Shown: piece by piece, positions 12,284 to 24,300 of the stretch
How the letters are laid out: every line of letters starts with the position of its first letter
Numbering within the stretch: position 1 is the first letter of the stretch
Origin: Apus apus
Lineage: Eukaryota > Chordata > Aves > Apodiformes > Apodidae
DNA length: 64,000 nt
Direction of reading: 5' to 3'
NCBI RefSeq assembly: GCF_020740795.1
Contig: NC_067286.1
Coordinates: 15,504,350 to 15,568,349, forward strand
Made by a program: the position numbers and the translations under genes
Notes under the pieces: model-generated
What the model saw: the letters and a program-made list of their open reading frames with translations, nothing else
Databases searched by the model: none
Told to the model about the DNA's origin: nothing

Positions 12284-15134
12284 AATTTTAGATGATTTGA
12301 AAGAATCCTTATCTGAAACATCAGTTTTGCTAAAGTCATCTGCTACAGCATGACAGCATTCCTGTGTTTGAATTCTCTTTGAACACAATCAAAAGTCCTA
12401 AAACTAATGCGATTCTTTTCATATACATCATAAGGATCAGGGCCTTTGAAATCCTCACCTCTTCAGACTCACCTCGTATCTTGGGTTATCACTCTTCTTC
12501 TACACAGCTGCTTATTCTCCCCTGCTTTTTATAGTGCTTTGCTATCTAGTTCATGCATTTTTGAAGCTGCCTGCCTCAAGCAAGCTTGTTGCTTGACTCC
12601 TAAAGTAATAAAGCCCTCAAAACCTTCCCATACTTAAACTGGTACATTTTCTCCTCCCCTCTGTTTCACCTGTTCTTGGAAGCCAGCATCATGAGCAGGG
12701 AGAAATCTGCTTCATGCAGCATCTGAGTTAGTTGACAGGCCTAAATATATTTGATTAAAAAAATACATAAATTGGCAACTCTTTCTGTAAAGAAGCTGCT
12801 GAAATATTTTTACCTTGTTACACAAACAGGAAGCTAATCCATGCTCTCCAAGTAAAATCAGAGCTTTGCCCATATTCTGAGTTCCTTTTTTTTCCAGAAG
12901 CACCAGGACAATAAAAACAATTATCTCAGCAAGGAGTTGGAAAAATAGACTTAGTCTCCTAGAATTTGTAACAAAAACTGAGCTCCAGAGCTACTACAGA
13001 TCAGTTACTTCTATCCTCTCTGCAGCCAGAATTTAGCACAAAAATAGCAATACTGATGAAGAAAAACTTGCTAGCAAACAAAGAATGCTTCAGCAAGGCT
13101 TGGATGCACACTGATGATGTTTTTGGTGAAGGTGTGCCAGCTGATCTGTTCCATTACTGAAATAGCACAGTACCTCTTCCCTGGCAATCCATCAAGGTGG
13201 CACTTCAGTGAATTCCACTGCACTTGCTCAGTCAGAGTGATCTGGCAACCAGGAGAAAGCAACAGCAATGGTCTGCATTCAGCATCTTACTTATCTGTCT
13301 CTCTCAGCAAGGAAAATACATACTGTAGAGTATTTTAATTTTTTAATTGTTTTGGTTTTGTTTTTTTAATTAAAATGGGCATGTATGCATACACATGCTC
13401 AGGGAAGCCAGTCTGGAATGTGGTTTTCTAAGCACTATGAAAATGAAAATCCCCATAGCAAAATCTTGAATTTTAAAAATATTTTAATTTTCTGGAACAC
13501 AGAGCTCGTGTTGGTCTGTACATGCCTTTTATTTCTCACCTATCAAAGAATTTATTCAGACAGGGGTAAGGCAAGGTAAAAGTGCAGCGCTTCTGTTTTT
13601 AATTGAACCTTTGGCTGATGGCCAAACTTGGCAGCAGCAAATTCTGTTGCTGTCTTTTGCTTAGAGTGTGCCTATTAGCCATTCTAATGTGAATATTCAC
13701 ATTAACAGCAAATGTGCATACTGCTCCACTAAGGAGAACAAGTTCCTCCCTTACTGTTTGTTCAGGTACTGGTAGAAAAATCTCTGAATTGTTCAGTCTG
13801 GTCTTGTTAACCACCAATCTTTTCAAAGACTTGAATGAGTGCCTAATTACTTTCTTTAACCTCTTTATCCTAATGTTTTTATTTGCTGTCCACTGTTCCA
13901 GGAAACCACTGATGTATTTTAAATGTAAGAATAAGCAAATCTCTGCCACGTGCAGTACATAACTTCAGCTTCTTTGTCTGTATTTTAAGCTAACGTTTCA
14001 GGTGGTGGTAGTTGTTGGACCAACTTTTTAGCTCCGTCTTTACACAATTTCTACCACACAAATACCAAAAGGAATTTTACTCCCCTCTGTGCTTTCACAG
14101 GGCAGTTTCTATAAAGGACACTGTACCACATGCATAGTACTTAATGTATCTCCTGAGACAGAACAAATTAAGTAAGAAGCACATTAGCCATTTAGTACCA
14201 AGACTACACTTAGCGATGATCAAAGTTCTTCCTCCCCCCACAGAAAAAAGTAATTGACAACTAAGCCTTATCTCTCAAATCAGGCTTTGAACGTCTGGTA
14301 TCTCTCTAAGTGAGAGCAGTTGCCATTAATACCCACCCAAGGGCAGAAGACATTTTAATGCCAGCTACAGATCTCAGCCTAAGCTTTCTCTCCAGTGTCT
14401 AGTGCATCTGTTTAATCCCTTCTCTCAGTTTTGGTTCTCAGGCTCTCTTGTATGCTAGGCTGGGTGTTTAAATCAAGCCAGGGTGATTCAGCAAGTACCT
14501 TTTTGCAGCTCTCTCCAGGGTAGGAGCACGTGACAGCAAGATACTCCGCAGATTGTGCCTTATCCACAGTCCTAAACTCTGCCACTGTGTTATGAGAGGT
14601 TAGGCAACAGTCAGCAAAATCCCTCACAGATCATGGGAGATTAATGCCTTTGGAGAGGGGCACTAAAAACCCAAGGATGTAAAGTAATTTAAATGTATCT
14701 TTGATATGTATCAGTGGAGGAAGAGAGCCAAATACTTCCAGCACTCTGGCCTATTTCAAGGCTTTAATAACTGGTCCAGAAGAAACAAAATCTACTTTTA
14801 TAAGACCATCATTTTAATTCAGGATTTGCCACGTTTTTGAGAACTGCATTAACAAGACGACAACTAGTGCAGAGGGACAAACTACCCATGCTGCAGTAGC
14901 TGCAGTAGTGTCACTAATAGCCTGAACGGGGCTGCAGCGTTTTCTTGCAACAGCAGAAAGGTGCAGCTAGATCACTCACTTAAGCAAAACCTCCTACATC
15001 TCTGTTGGAGATGAAATTTGGAGTTTGTACTCCAAACATCTGGGTGGAAAGAGGAAGAGCTTTTAATAAAATGGAAATTGACAGAAAAAGCTTAAAAGAA
15101 TACGTGACAGCTATGAAGCAGAAGCAAGAACAAA
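12284..15134. other. Intergenic DNA between CR1 elements
   Basis: Mostly AT-rich unique-looking DNA. I see no gene, RNA or repeat that I can name. Open frames of 60-116 codons here show no family resemblance and lack splice or promoter context. Confidence 0.5.
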
Positions 15135-15624
15135 AGCATGATGTTCTGATGTCATCTCTCTGGACTTTTGCAAGGAGTTCAACACCGTCCTGCATGACAT
15201 CCTGGTCTCTAAATTGGAAAGATAATTGATTCAATGAATGAACCTCTTGGTGAATAAGGTATTGGCTGTGGATATCAGCAGCTTGATGTCCAAATGGCAA
15301 CCAGTGATGAGTGGTGTTCCTCAAGGGTTGGCATTAGGACCAGCGCTGTTTAACATCTTTGTTGGTGACGTGGACAGTGGGACTGAGTGCATTCAGGAAG
15401 TTTGCTGACAACACCAAGCTGTGTGGTGCAGTTAACACGCTGGAAGGAAGGGATGCCATCCTGAGGGACCTTGACAGGCTTGAGAGGTGGGCCTGTACAA
15501 ACCTCAAGAGGTTAAATAAGGCCAAGCGCAAGATCCTGCATGTGGGCTGGAGCAATCTCAAGCACAAATACAGGCTGTGTTGAGAATGGATTGAGAACAG
15601 TCTTGAGGAGAAGGACTTGGGAAA
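15135..15624 (+). mobile_element. CR1 LINE, 5' portion of an interrupted copy
   Basis: Sense-strand CR1 reverse-transcriptase remnant. It encodes, with frameshifts and stops, FCKEFNTVLHDILVSKLE, then [20 protein letters not shown] and the thumb region around EGRDAILRDLDRLERWA. It breaks off near 15624 where an opposite CR1 has been inserted and resumes near 16005. Confidence 0.92.
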
Positions 15625-16004
15625 CACAGAATCAGAAAAACAGGCTGGAAAAGACCTCTGAGATCATCAAGTCCAGCCTATGACCTAACACCATCACATC
15701 AGCTAGACCATGGCACTAAGTGCCACATCCAGTCTTTCCTTAAACACTTCCAGGGATGGTGCCTCCACCACATCCCTGGGCAGTCCATTCCAATGTATGA
15801 TCACCCTTTCCATGAGGAAGTGCTTCCTATATCCAACCTTAACCTCCTCTGGCACAGCTTCAAGCTGTGCCCTCTCATCCTGTCTCTAGTTGCCTGGGAG
15901 AAGAGCCCAACCCCCACCTGACTGCAGCCTCCCTTCAGGTAGTTGTAGAGAGTGATAACGTCTCCCCGCGTCTCCTCCAGGCTAAACAACCCCAGCTCCC
16001 TCAC
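15625..16004 (-). mobile_element. CR1 LINE nested inside another CR1, antisense
   Basis: On the + strand it starts with the reversed CR1 3' end (CAGGCTGGAAAAGACCTCTG, near 15641) and runs back through the CR1 C-terminal coding remnant. The minus frame 16004-15801 reads [20 protein letters not shown] and YLKGGC. It is flanked by the two halves of a sense CR1, so it inserted later. Confidence 0.9.
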
Positions 16005-16553
16005 TCAACATGAGCTAGCAATATGACCTTGCAGCCCAGAAAGCCAGCTGTGTCCTGGGCTGCATCAAAGCAAGCGTGGCCAGCAGATTGATCTCCCCCT
16101 CCACTCTGCTCTTGTAAGAGCCCACCTGGAGTACTGTGTCTGGTTTTGGGGCCCCCAACATAATAAGGACATGGAGCTGTTGAAGCAAGTCCGGAGGAGG
16201 GCTGTTACGATGAGAGGGCTAGAGCACCTCTCCTGTGAAGACAGGCTGGGAGAGTTGGGGTTGTTCAAGCTGGAGAAGTGAAGGCTCTGGAAAGAACTTA
16301 GAGTGGCCTTCAAGTACCTGAAGGAGCGTACAGGAAAGCTGGGGAGGGACTTTTTGCAAGGACATGTACTGATAAGAAAATGGGTAATGGCTTTCAACTG
16401 GAATAGGGTAGGTTCAGGTGAAACATTAGGGAGAACTTCTTTAATGTGGGGCTTGGAGCAGCCTGGTGAAGTGGAAGGTGTCCCATGGCAGGAGGATTGG
16501 ATCTAGATGATCTTTAAGGTCCCTTCCAACCCAAACCATTCTATCATTCCATG
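16005..16553 (+). mobile_element. CR1 LINE, 3' portion of the interrupted copy
   Basis: The sense CR1 resumes at CTCAACATGAGCTAGCA, the position that normally follows the sequence lost at 15624. It runs through CCCAGAAAGCCAGCTGTGTC to the CR1 tail CTTTAAGGTCCCTTCCAACC and a degenerate ATTCTAT repeat near 16545. Confidence 0.92.
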
Positions 16554-17339
16554 AAGCAGGAATACCTTCAGATAAATCCTCCTCACAGAGTTCATTACGG
16601 TTTTATTTGGAAGACTCAGAACTAAGTGGTGCCATTATCTTGAATAAAGTTGCCCCAAAACAAGAAGTCATGAAAGTATGAGGAGGCCATTAACCTGCTC
16701 ATGTTAGAAAAAGGACTGGTTTGGAGAAACAGGGAAAGGGAGCTGGGAGTGAAGAAGTGAAGAACCTTCCACTGAGCACGTCTTCTGGGCCACCCAGTCT
16801 GTTTGTGCAACTGACTACAACATTCCTGCAGTTCTTTAGCTGTTTGAATGTAATTAAAAATTACCTTATTCTTTCATTGCAGTATTGGTACCTATTCAGT
16901 TCACAAGTCTTTATTTCTGTCGCTAAATTCCTACAGTAACCAATTCATCCAACATTTCTGTATTTAATTGTTAATTAATATCGGTCTCTTCATTTCCAAA
17001 TTTTCATTTTACCTGTGAAAGGGTTGTGCTGCTGAACACAAATTGTTAATTACTGAAATCCAAGGTGAAGCTGCAGCCTTGCAGAAAGCCTTTTTAAGAA
17101 CAAGGGGATCCATTGACACCGTCAAGGATGAGGCGGTTTTCCTAGGGAGTGGAAGATGACCGAGCTCACCCTGCCAGCAGGGGCTGGCATGTCGGGGGTT
17201 GTTCTGTTTGTTGTTGCTGGGTTGGTTGGGTTTTTTAAGTAAGAGGAAGTCATGTCCGTGTCTAGGCGAGGAAACAGAACTGGAGAGTCGAACATCTGCG
17301 TCATCAAACGGTGCTTCAGCTGAAACATCAGAAAAGGGC
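16554..17339. other. Intergenic DNA upstream of the NAP1L4 CpG island
   Basis: AT-rich up to about 17040, then progressively richer in GC toward the NAP1L4 promoter. I see no coding exon. The stretch 17040-17340 could hold proximal promoter elements but I recognise none with confidence. Confidence 0.5.
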
Positions 17340-18110
17340 CCCGGCCCCTTTAAGGACGCAGGCACGAGCCGCCCCCCCCCCCGCCCCCCCCGCATCACGC
17401 GCTCTCCCCGCGCGCTGCCAGCCCAGCCCCCCCCCCCCTCCCCCCGCCGGGCGCGCGGGTTGGCTGAGCGCGCGCCGCCGGGCCGTCAACATGCCCCGCG
17501 TGCGGCGCGGCCGCCCGGGCGCCGCCAGGCCCAATCCGGGGTGTCCTTGCTGAGGGAGGCGCTGGAGCGCCCGCCAATGGGAAGCGGGTTTCTTGGCGGC
17601 GGCGGAGCCCGAGGGAGGCTGCAGGGAGCCTGGCGGCTGGCGCTGCTGCCTCGGCGGGCGGGACGCGGGGCGCGGGCAGGTGAGGGGGCGCGGGGCTGCG
17701 GCGCTGCGGCGCTGCGGGGCTGGGCTCCCGGCCGGCGGGCTGGCGGCGGGCCCGAGCTGCCCGCAACGGCTGTAGCGGCCGCGGCGGGTCGGGGCGTGCG
17801 TGCGGCGGCCGTTAGGGCCTGCTCCGGGGTGGAGCTCGGTGGCGGCGGGGGCTGCCTGGAGCCGCCTGGCGGAGAGGAGAGGGGCGGGCCCGGCCAGGTC
17901 AGGCACCATTTTAAGCCTTGAGAAGTTGGGACCGAGAGAGAGAGGGGAGTCTCGTGTCGCTCTGGAACTGGCGGAGGGGAAGGGAGCGGTTCCGGCCTCA
18001 TGCATGGCCGCCCTCGTCCGCCCTGGGGAGCTTGGCAGTGAGCCCTCCGCCCGGCCTCGCGGGGGCAGTGGGGGAGGAAGAGGGTGGGAGGGCAGTTGTT
18101 CGTGGTGAAC
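17340..18110. promoter_or_regulatory. NAP1L4: CpG-island promoter of NAP1L4
   Basis: Dense CpG and very high GC content over about 770 bases, in contrast to AT-rich flanks. Two CCAAT motifs lie at 17531-17535 and 17574-17578, about 43 bases apart, both in + orientation and in NF-Y-like context (CCAATCCG, CCAATGGG). GC boxes follow (GGGCGGGAC near 17656). A splice donor CAG|GTGAGG lies at 17679/17680. No TATA box is evident, which fits a housekeeping gene with dispersed initiation. Long C runs occur at 17371-17390 and 17426-17445. Confidence 0.85.
17600..17679 (+). other. NAP1L4: NAP1L4 exon 1, non-coding (start approximate)
   Basis: The transcription start is inferred to lie shortly after the second CCAAT box. 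The 3' end is set by the donor CAG|GTGAGG at 17679. This exon would splice to 21333. It holds no start codon in frame with the protein. Another possible donor (CAG|GTCAGG, near 17897) lies further into the island. Confidence 0.5.
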
Positions 18111-20780
18111 AGTTTCTCAGCCTCTCTCACCCCGCGGTGCTTCGTTCGGGCCAGACCCTTAGCCGCTTGGGTCAGATGCGATTCTTTGGTTTGACCTCAT
18201 CCACGATCTTGCGTTTCCTCAGCGTGATGTGGGATTTGGGGAGCTCAGTTTCTTATTTCGAGGTCCCTGTCTCCCAGGTCAGGGCCTGTTCGAAATTTTT
18301 GCTGCTGCTACAGTTGTTTACTGTATCTAATAGCAGCGTTTGTAGGATTTGTTCGACTACATTCCTGTAACATCTGCTTACGAGGCTTCAAAATAAAACG
18401 GTCTAGCAGTAAGTACGGAAGTTACAGGTGAAACCAGAACCGCGAGGCAGTTTTTTTCATAAAATCATCTTTATTCAAAATAGCATTTTCTCAAGGTGAG
18501 CTGAAGCACTGTTAATGGACAGGGCTTATGGAAGAGATTAATGAGTTTCTTCCTGTTTACTGTGTTTTCATTATTGCTTCTAATTTTCTTTATGGGAAGT
18601 ATCAGAATACTAGGTTTGTGGCTTCCCACAGCTCTAAAATGGAAGTCATAACTTTTCCTTCTGATTTGTTGTAGTTACGAAAAACAGTAACAGTCGTGGG
18701 TAGAATTCTTCCTGTGAGTTCAGAAGTCCATTAGTTTCCTGCTGTGTATTCTAGTTGTGTGTAGAAGGTTTATACAATAAATGTCTTGCCATTAATTGTA
18801 CAGACTTCTCCTTTAAAATTGCAGCCTTCAGGATACGACTTGTCTTTTGCTGTCTTAGTGTACATTGAGTTTACAGTTTTCTGCTGTTTTAATTAACTGA
18901 TATGACAGTTGTGCCAGACAAATTGCAGCAGCCAGCTTTGTGGAACAAGTGGTTGATGTAATCTCCTGTTTCCCCAAAGCTTCATGTCTGCATGAGTTAG
19001 TTGAAAACAGTGAACTGTCCGGAAGAAGTAGGCTATGAATTTGGCCTCCTATTGGTGGTGGTAGTGATGATAACAATATGTACGCTATTCTTTTCTTGGA
19101 GTTTTAATAGCTTTTTCCTATCTTGTTTGTAAGCTGAGCTCACTTGGTTGAAAAATAACTAAGGCAGTGCTTTGCTACTGTAGTTTTTCAAGTACAGGTG
19201 CATTTGACTTTGTGTCTCTAAAAGCACTTTGTTCTTCCCTGCCATCACCAGCTTTTACTGAACAGTTTTGTTAGTAACTGCAGCAGTGAAGTCATTGGAA
19301 GACAGCTGTAATGCAACTGGGACTCATGAACTGTTTTGCAAGAAAGCTGCTTATTATTATTTATAGGCTTCTTTTTACTTTTTAGTTACCGAAGGGAAGG
19401 AACAACTTTGAGGAGTGAAACAAGTCTTAAAGTACGTATTTGTACCAGGCAACAGTGTCTGCTGTTTGTTTTTTTTCTGTCTTGTTGTTGCTTCTCGTTA
19501 CTTAGGTGAATGGCTTTTGTCAGAACATGCCCAATTCATGTCTGTTCCAATGGACACTAACTCAATTGCTGTTTAAAAATTCTTCAAGTTATGGAACTTT
19601 ATTCCATGTTTTCCAAACACAAATGAGGATGGAATGAGAATCTTCTTGTCCTCAGCAGGGTTGAGAAGTAATTCCCTGCAGGAAGTACAGCACAAACAAC
19701 TGAGCAGAAGAGTTTGTATGTAGAGTAGTTTTTTTCCGTTACCTCTGTCACTGGGCTGGGGTTGGAAGAGACAGGCCTTCAAGGCTAATTTTTAGGTAAT
19801 GTGAGTCTGCATTTTTAGTTGCTTACTATTGCTTCCCCTAATAGTGACTAGGATCGTATAACTTGTTGGCTGAACTCTGATATTAGGTCAATTTGCTACG
19901 TCTTAATTTCTTTGTTTTTTTTTCTACTATGTGTCTGCTATGAAAGGAAAAACTCTTGTGTCCTCCTTTATTTCTTCAGCTGTAAGATTTCACTCTAGTG
20001 GATGGTTGCTGCCATTGCTATTTTCTCTGGTTATGTTTAAGGCAAGAATAAGTGTAAATAAATATGGTTGGGTTGCTGAAACACACCTAGTCTACAGGAA
20101 GCCACATTTGTTTGTTCCTGGACTTAATCTGTAGGGTGGGCTCGTATGCTTTTTTGGTAGATGTTAAGCAGCTTTACTTGCTGTGGAATAATCTAAACTA
20201 TAGTTAGTACTTTTGTAAACGAACAGTGCCTTTCAACTCTATTTAAATGACTGTTAAAAGTATTACTTTCCTATCTTAGAGCAGGAAGTGGCACTTTGCA
20301 GATGGGAGAATGCATGAGATCTCTGGGCCCCCCTCCTCTGGCTGCTGCTCAGGTTGTCATTAGCACTTCAGTTCTTCTTTGGTAGCGGTGTTAGGTAGGA
20401 GCTGGTCTAAAGATCAGCCTGTGTGGCCTTTATAGAATCTAAGTTGTCAGAGCTGTTGACTTTCATGAATGGTGAAAGGTACTTCTTAATCTAAATTTGA
20501 CTTGCACACAAATAACTGCTTTCTTGAAAGTTTTGATCATGGAAAATATCACCTATGCTTCTGTTTGGTATGCAGTGGTTAGCTGAATTTGCTATGAACT
20601 CTCCAGATTGGGGAAAAAAACCTGAAACAATCTTTATTACTGAAATAGATGTACAGTAAAAAAATAACAGAAAATAAGTTAGGTAATCTGGCTCCCTCTT
20701 AAGATCTTGGGGCTGCAGTAGCTGTGCTAAACTTGGTTTCAGTCATTGCAGATATCAAGACTTCAACTTCTGTGTCTAAC

Positions 20781-20890
20781 AGAACTGTCAGAGTTGGAAG
20801 GAACCTCTAGAGATGATCCAGTCCAACTTTATTTTCTCACTCCCAATAAGTAAATTCAAGGCTAATCTTTATACAGGGGTTTGTGCCTTC
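20781..20890 (-). mobile_element. Short, diverged CR1 3'-end fragment, antisense
   Basis: CAGAGTTGGAAGGAACCTCT and GATCCAGTCCAACTTT resemble a reversed CR1 terminus of an older or different subfamily. It lies in NAP1L4 intron 1. The far boundary is uncertain. Confidence 0.65.
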
Positions 20891-21332
20891 GTAGCTGCTG
20901 TCAAAACCCCCTCTCTCGGTAAATTATTTTCTTTCCATCAGTGTTTTGCATCTACTTCTTTGGCTTGATTTTTTTTTAATAGAGTGTAGAGCTAGTCTAG
21001 AAAACTGACACTTCTCTTCAGACTGAAGACCTGTGATGTGTTGGAAGTGGATTAACATCTGGAATGCCTAACAGGAAAATAAAGTTTAAAAATGTTTAAA
21101 TGAAAGCTCCTCATAGACTGTTTAAAAACTCTGAGCAAGTTCTAGTTTGGATTGGGTATTACAGGAGGTATTCACTTTACTGCAATTAAAGCTTATGCTT
21201 TTTTTTCTTAGGAAAACCAGCAGCTGTTAAGTTATATTGAGGTTTTAAAGAATTGCCTGTTGAACTTTAATTTTCTGTTGAGGTAAACAAATGCCATTAA
21301 AGTGTTTTTAAACACTGTATTCCAACTTGCAG

Positions 21333-21364
21333 GTGGATACAGTCACACAGATGGCAGATAACAG
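21333..21364 (+). CDS. NAP1L4: NAP1L4 exon 2 with start codon
   Basis: Acceptor AACTTGCAG, then 18 bases of 5' UTR and ATG at 21351. It encodes MADN plus two bases of Ser5 and ends at the donor AG|GTATGT. Confidence 0.9.
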
Positions 21365-24300
21365 GTATGTTGAACTTGAAAATGTTTTTCTTGAAATGTT
21401 TTCTTGAAATCTTGTCCTCTGTGAGAGGTGTTTTGTTTTTTTTTACCTATGAGGAATGGATTACCAAACTTGGATATGCGTAAAATGGTTGTATTTTCTC
21501 TAACTAGACTGTGTATCTTTACATGAAGGACAAAATGCTCATTTGGTACAGGAGAAGCTGAAATTGTCATGTACTGGATACAGAATTTCTCTGTTCTTGT
21601 AATAGCATAATTGGTGTTGTCTTGGTTCAGTTTTCACTGTTCATATTTAAATGCTCTGAACACTTGAGAACACTGATGCTTGAGTTTTCTCTGATCTGTA
21701 TGTTTTAAGCATGCAAAAGGAATTTTTTTTCAAATTTTTATAGCATTTTCAGAGCAAATAACGGTGTTAAACTGGTGTAAATACAAATGTGATGCTGGTC
21801 TTACAAGGCTTGCAGTGCACCAGGGCAAGCTGGATAAGCTAGTCTAGCCAGTTAAAAATAATGCCTATTTGCATATGTGATAATTTTCTCCTTTTGTATC
21901 TGAGCTAGGGTGGATTTTGGCAATACCCAGTCTGTATTTTGCGACCTATAAACTGGCAGGGAACACAGGGAATGCTGGCTGGCTGTTGACTCATTCTGGG
22001 CCCTCTCTTTCTCCAGCACAGGAAATGTGATGGAATACATTGCAGCAGGGAGATGGAGAGGTCAAGGACACCTCTTTTTAGAGTAGAAGCAAATATTTTA
22101 AATAATCAAAACAACTTGATATAGAAATGTATCAAGCTAGAGCTTTGATTTCTTGTTTGTCTTCCTTTCTTATGTGTATCCTTTCTCATATTTTTCTTCC
22201 ATCACCTACACTAAAAGGGTGTCTTGTATTTCCACTTGTGAGTAATAACATTTTCCTGTCCAGATGAAAGGTCAGCCATTTGCTTAATGAGATTAACTGA
22301 TCTTCCGGAGATTTTTCTTTTGGAGCTTTCCTGTTTTGGTTTGGTTTTGTTTTTTGCATTTCCTTTGCATCCTATTCCTTTTAGGAGAAGTGTTTTAATA
22401 TACCAACTTAAGTTTTGAGAAGATTGAAGACATAAATAATGTCTTTTAGTGGCATACTTGTTTATAAAACTTGCCCTTTAGTAAACACTGAAAATTCAGA
22501 ATACTTCTTTTCTCAAGTGTTAACATATTTATAAAGTGATACCTTTTTAATATGTTACATTTTTAATTCTTTTAGTAAAACAGAAGATACTGCTTCAGAT
22601 TCTGTGGAAGCCGCTAAAAATGCAAGTGACAAAAAAGGTAAGAAATAGGTAATAATTGGTAGTAATATTACAAAGGTGGAATAGGTCTGTTGTCTTGAGT
22701 ATTGAAACTTCTTTATAGTTCTAAAACCTTTCAGTCCAAAACACAGATGTGTTCACTATTGAAAGCAAAGCAGTGGTTTCTAGGCTTTTTTGATGCTTTC
22801 CATGTTTATTGCAGCCAAGAGCAAAATAAAGGCTATGTTTTCGTAACAATGAAAATGCTTGTGTATGTTGTGACTTGGGTGCTTCACTATTGCATGAAAT
22901 ACCACCCTGTACACTTGCAATAAGGCCAGTCCTGTTAGTATGCTAGTTCTTTACTCTTGTTTCTAGGAAGATGCATCTCTGTAATATATCCTCTTGAGAT
23001 TTTCATACTTCATGTTAAGGTCTACAAATAAATGCTGAACAATGCTTTTCAAATTAGTACAGCTGCATGCAGAAAAGCTACAGTTCCATTTTTACTAACT
23101 TGAATGCTCCAATTTGCAAGTTATAGTGAAATATATTTCACATATGTGGTCACTGAATGCTCTTTAGGTCTCATTTTTTTAAATTGCTGTTTTTTAAGAA
23201 AGCCTTTGTGAAGCAATTGGGAATCACACATAAACTGATAGGCACCATTGAATGATTCTTATAGTCAAGTTGGATGAGGAAGAAACAAAAAAAAGAAACC
23301 CCAAACAAAACAACCAACAGAAAGAAAAAACCAGCATAGAAACGCACCTGTATAAAAGCTTCATCAAATTAGCATGTGCTGTGCAATTTGTTTTTTACCT
23401 TTGCTGTCTGGAGAGAAGAGCAGTGAGAAAAAGTGGAAAAATTTTAAAAGTAAGTGTCTTCCCCCTGTGACCACCTGTGTGGTTATTAGTAAGGATTTTT
23501 AACTCTTAGCAGCATTTTGATGTCCTGCAAACAATTTTTTTTGTGAAGTGTTGTAATGACTGAGGAGTCTTGCAAATTGTACAACTATCTGGATGTAAAA
23601 AAGTCGTAGTTCTATAGGAAATGGTCATAGTGCTATGCTGCTTTGTTATACAGTAGACAAAGTTTTTGCTAGTGTTTTCAGGAGTCAGACTAACTGGAGA
23701 ATGCTTTTACAAATGTCTTGCAAGTGTAATTCAGTGGTTCTCTTGTAAATCTGTATGTGGCTTATAAGCTGTAGCTAATATAGAGTGCAGATGGAGAAAC
23801 TAAACAAAATTAATCTTGTTTTATTACATAAAAAGACAAAAAAATTTGCTTATGTCATCAATGTGTTACTTCTAAAAGCAAAGATTTGATGTATTTTTAT
23901 TTGAAGGGTGCGTTTTCTATCATTATCTAATGTTTCTTTTCTGAAATCTGATCCTGAAGTAATTTTACTTGAGTTACTAGTTAACTATACTGGTACTATT
24001 TGAGAAAATAATAGATATGTGTAGGTAACATGTCTGCCGTAAGACACACAATATGACAAAAGTGCTATCTATAAATATAGTCAGATTTGTTTTACAAGTG
24101 GGCTTCTGTCTTCATAGAAAAGCTAGCAGACCAGGTGATGCAAAATCCACAGGTCCTGGCAGCCCTACAGGATCATCTTGACAACACAGCTCTTACTCCT
24201 TCAAGTTACATTGAAACGTAAGTATAGGGCATAGTAAAATTATTTTACAGAATTTTACAGATGATGTAATAGAATGTTACTATTGTATAATGTAGGATAT

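Noticed and set aside
17199..17921. 240-codon open frame on the + strand, plus long frames on the minus strand, in the NAP1L4 CpG island
   Set aside because: GC-rich DNA has few stop codons. The products are low-complexity Ala/Arg/Gly/Pro with no family resemblance, and the NAP1L4 exon 1 donor lies within them.
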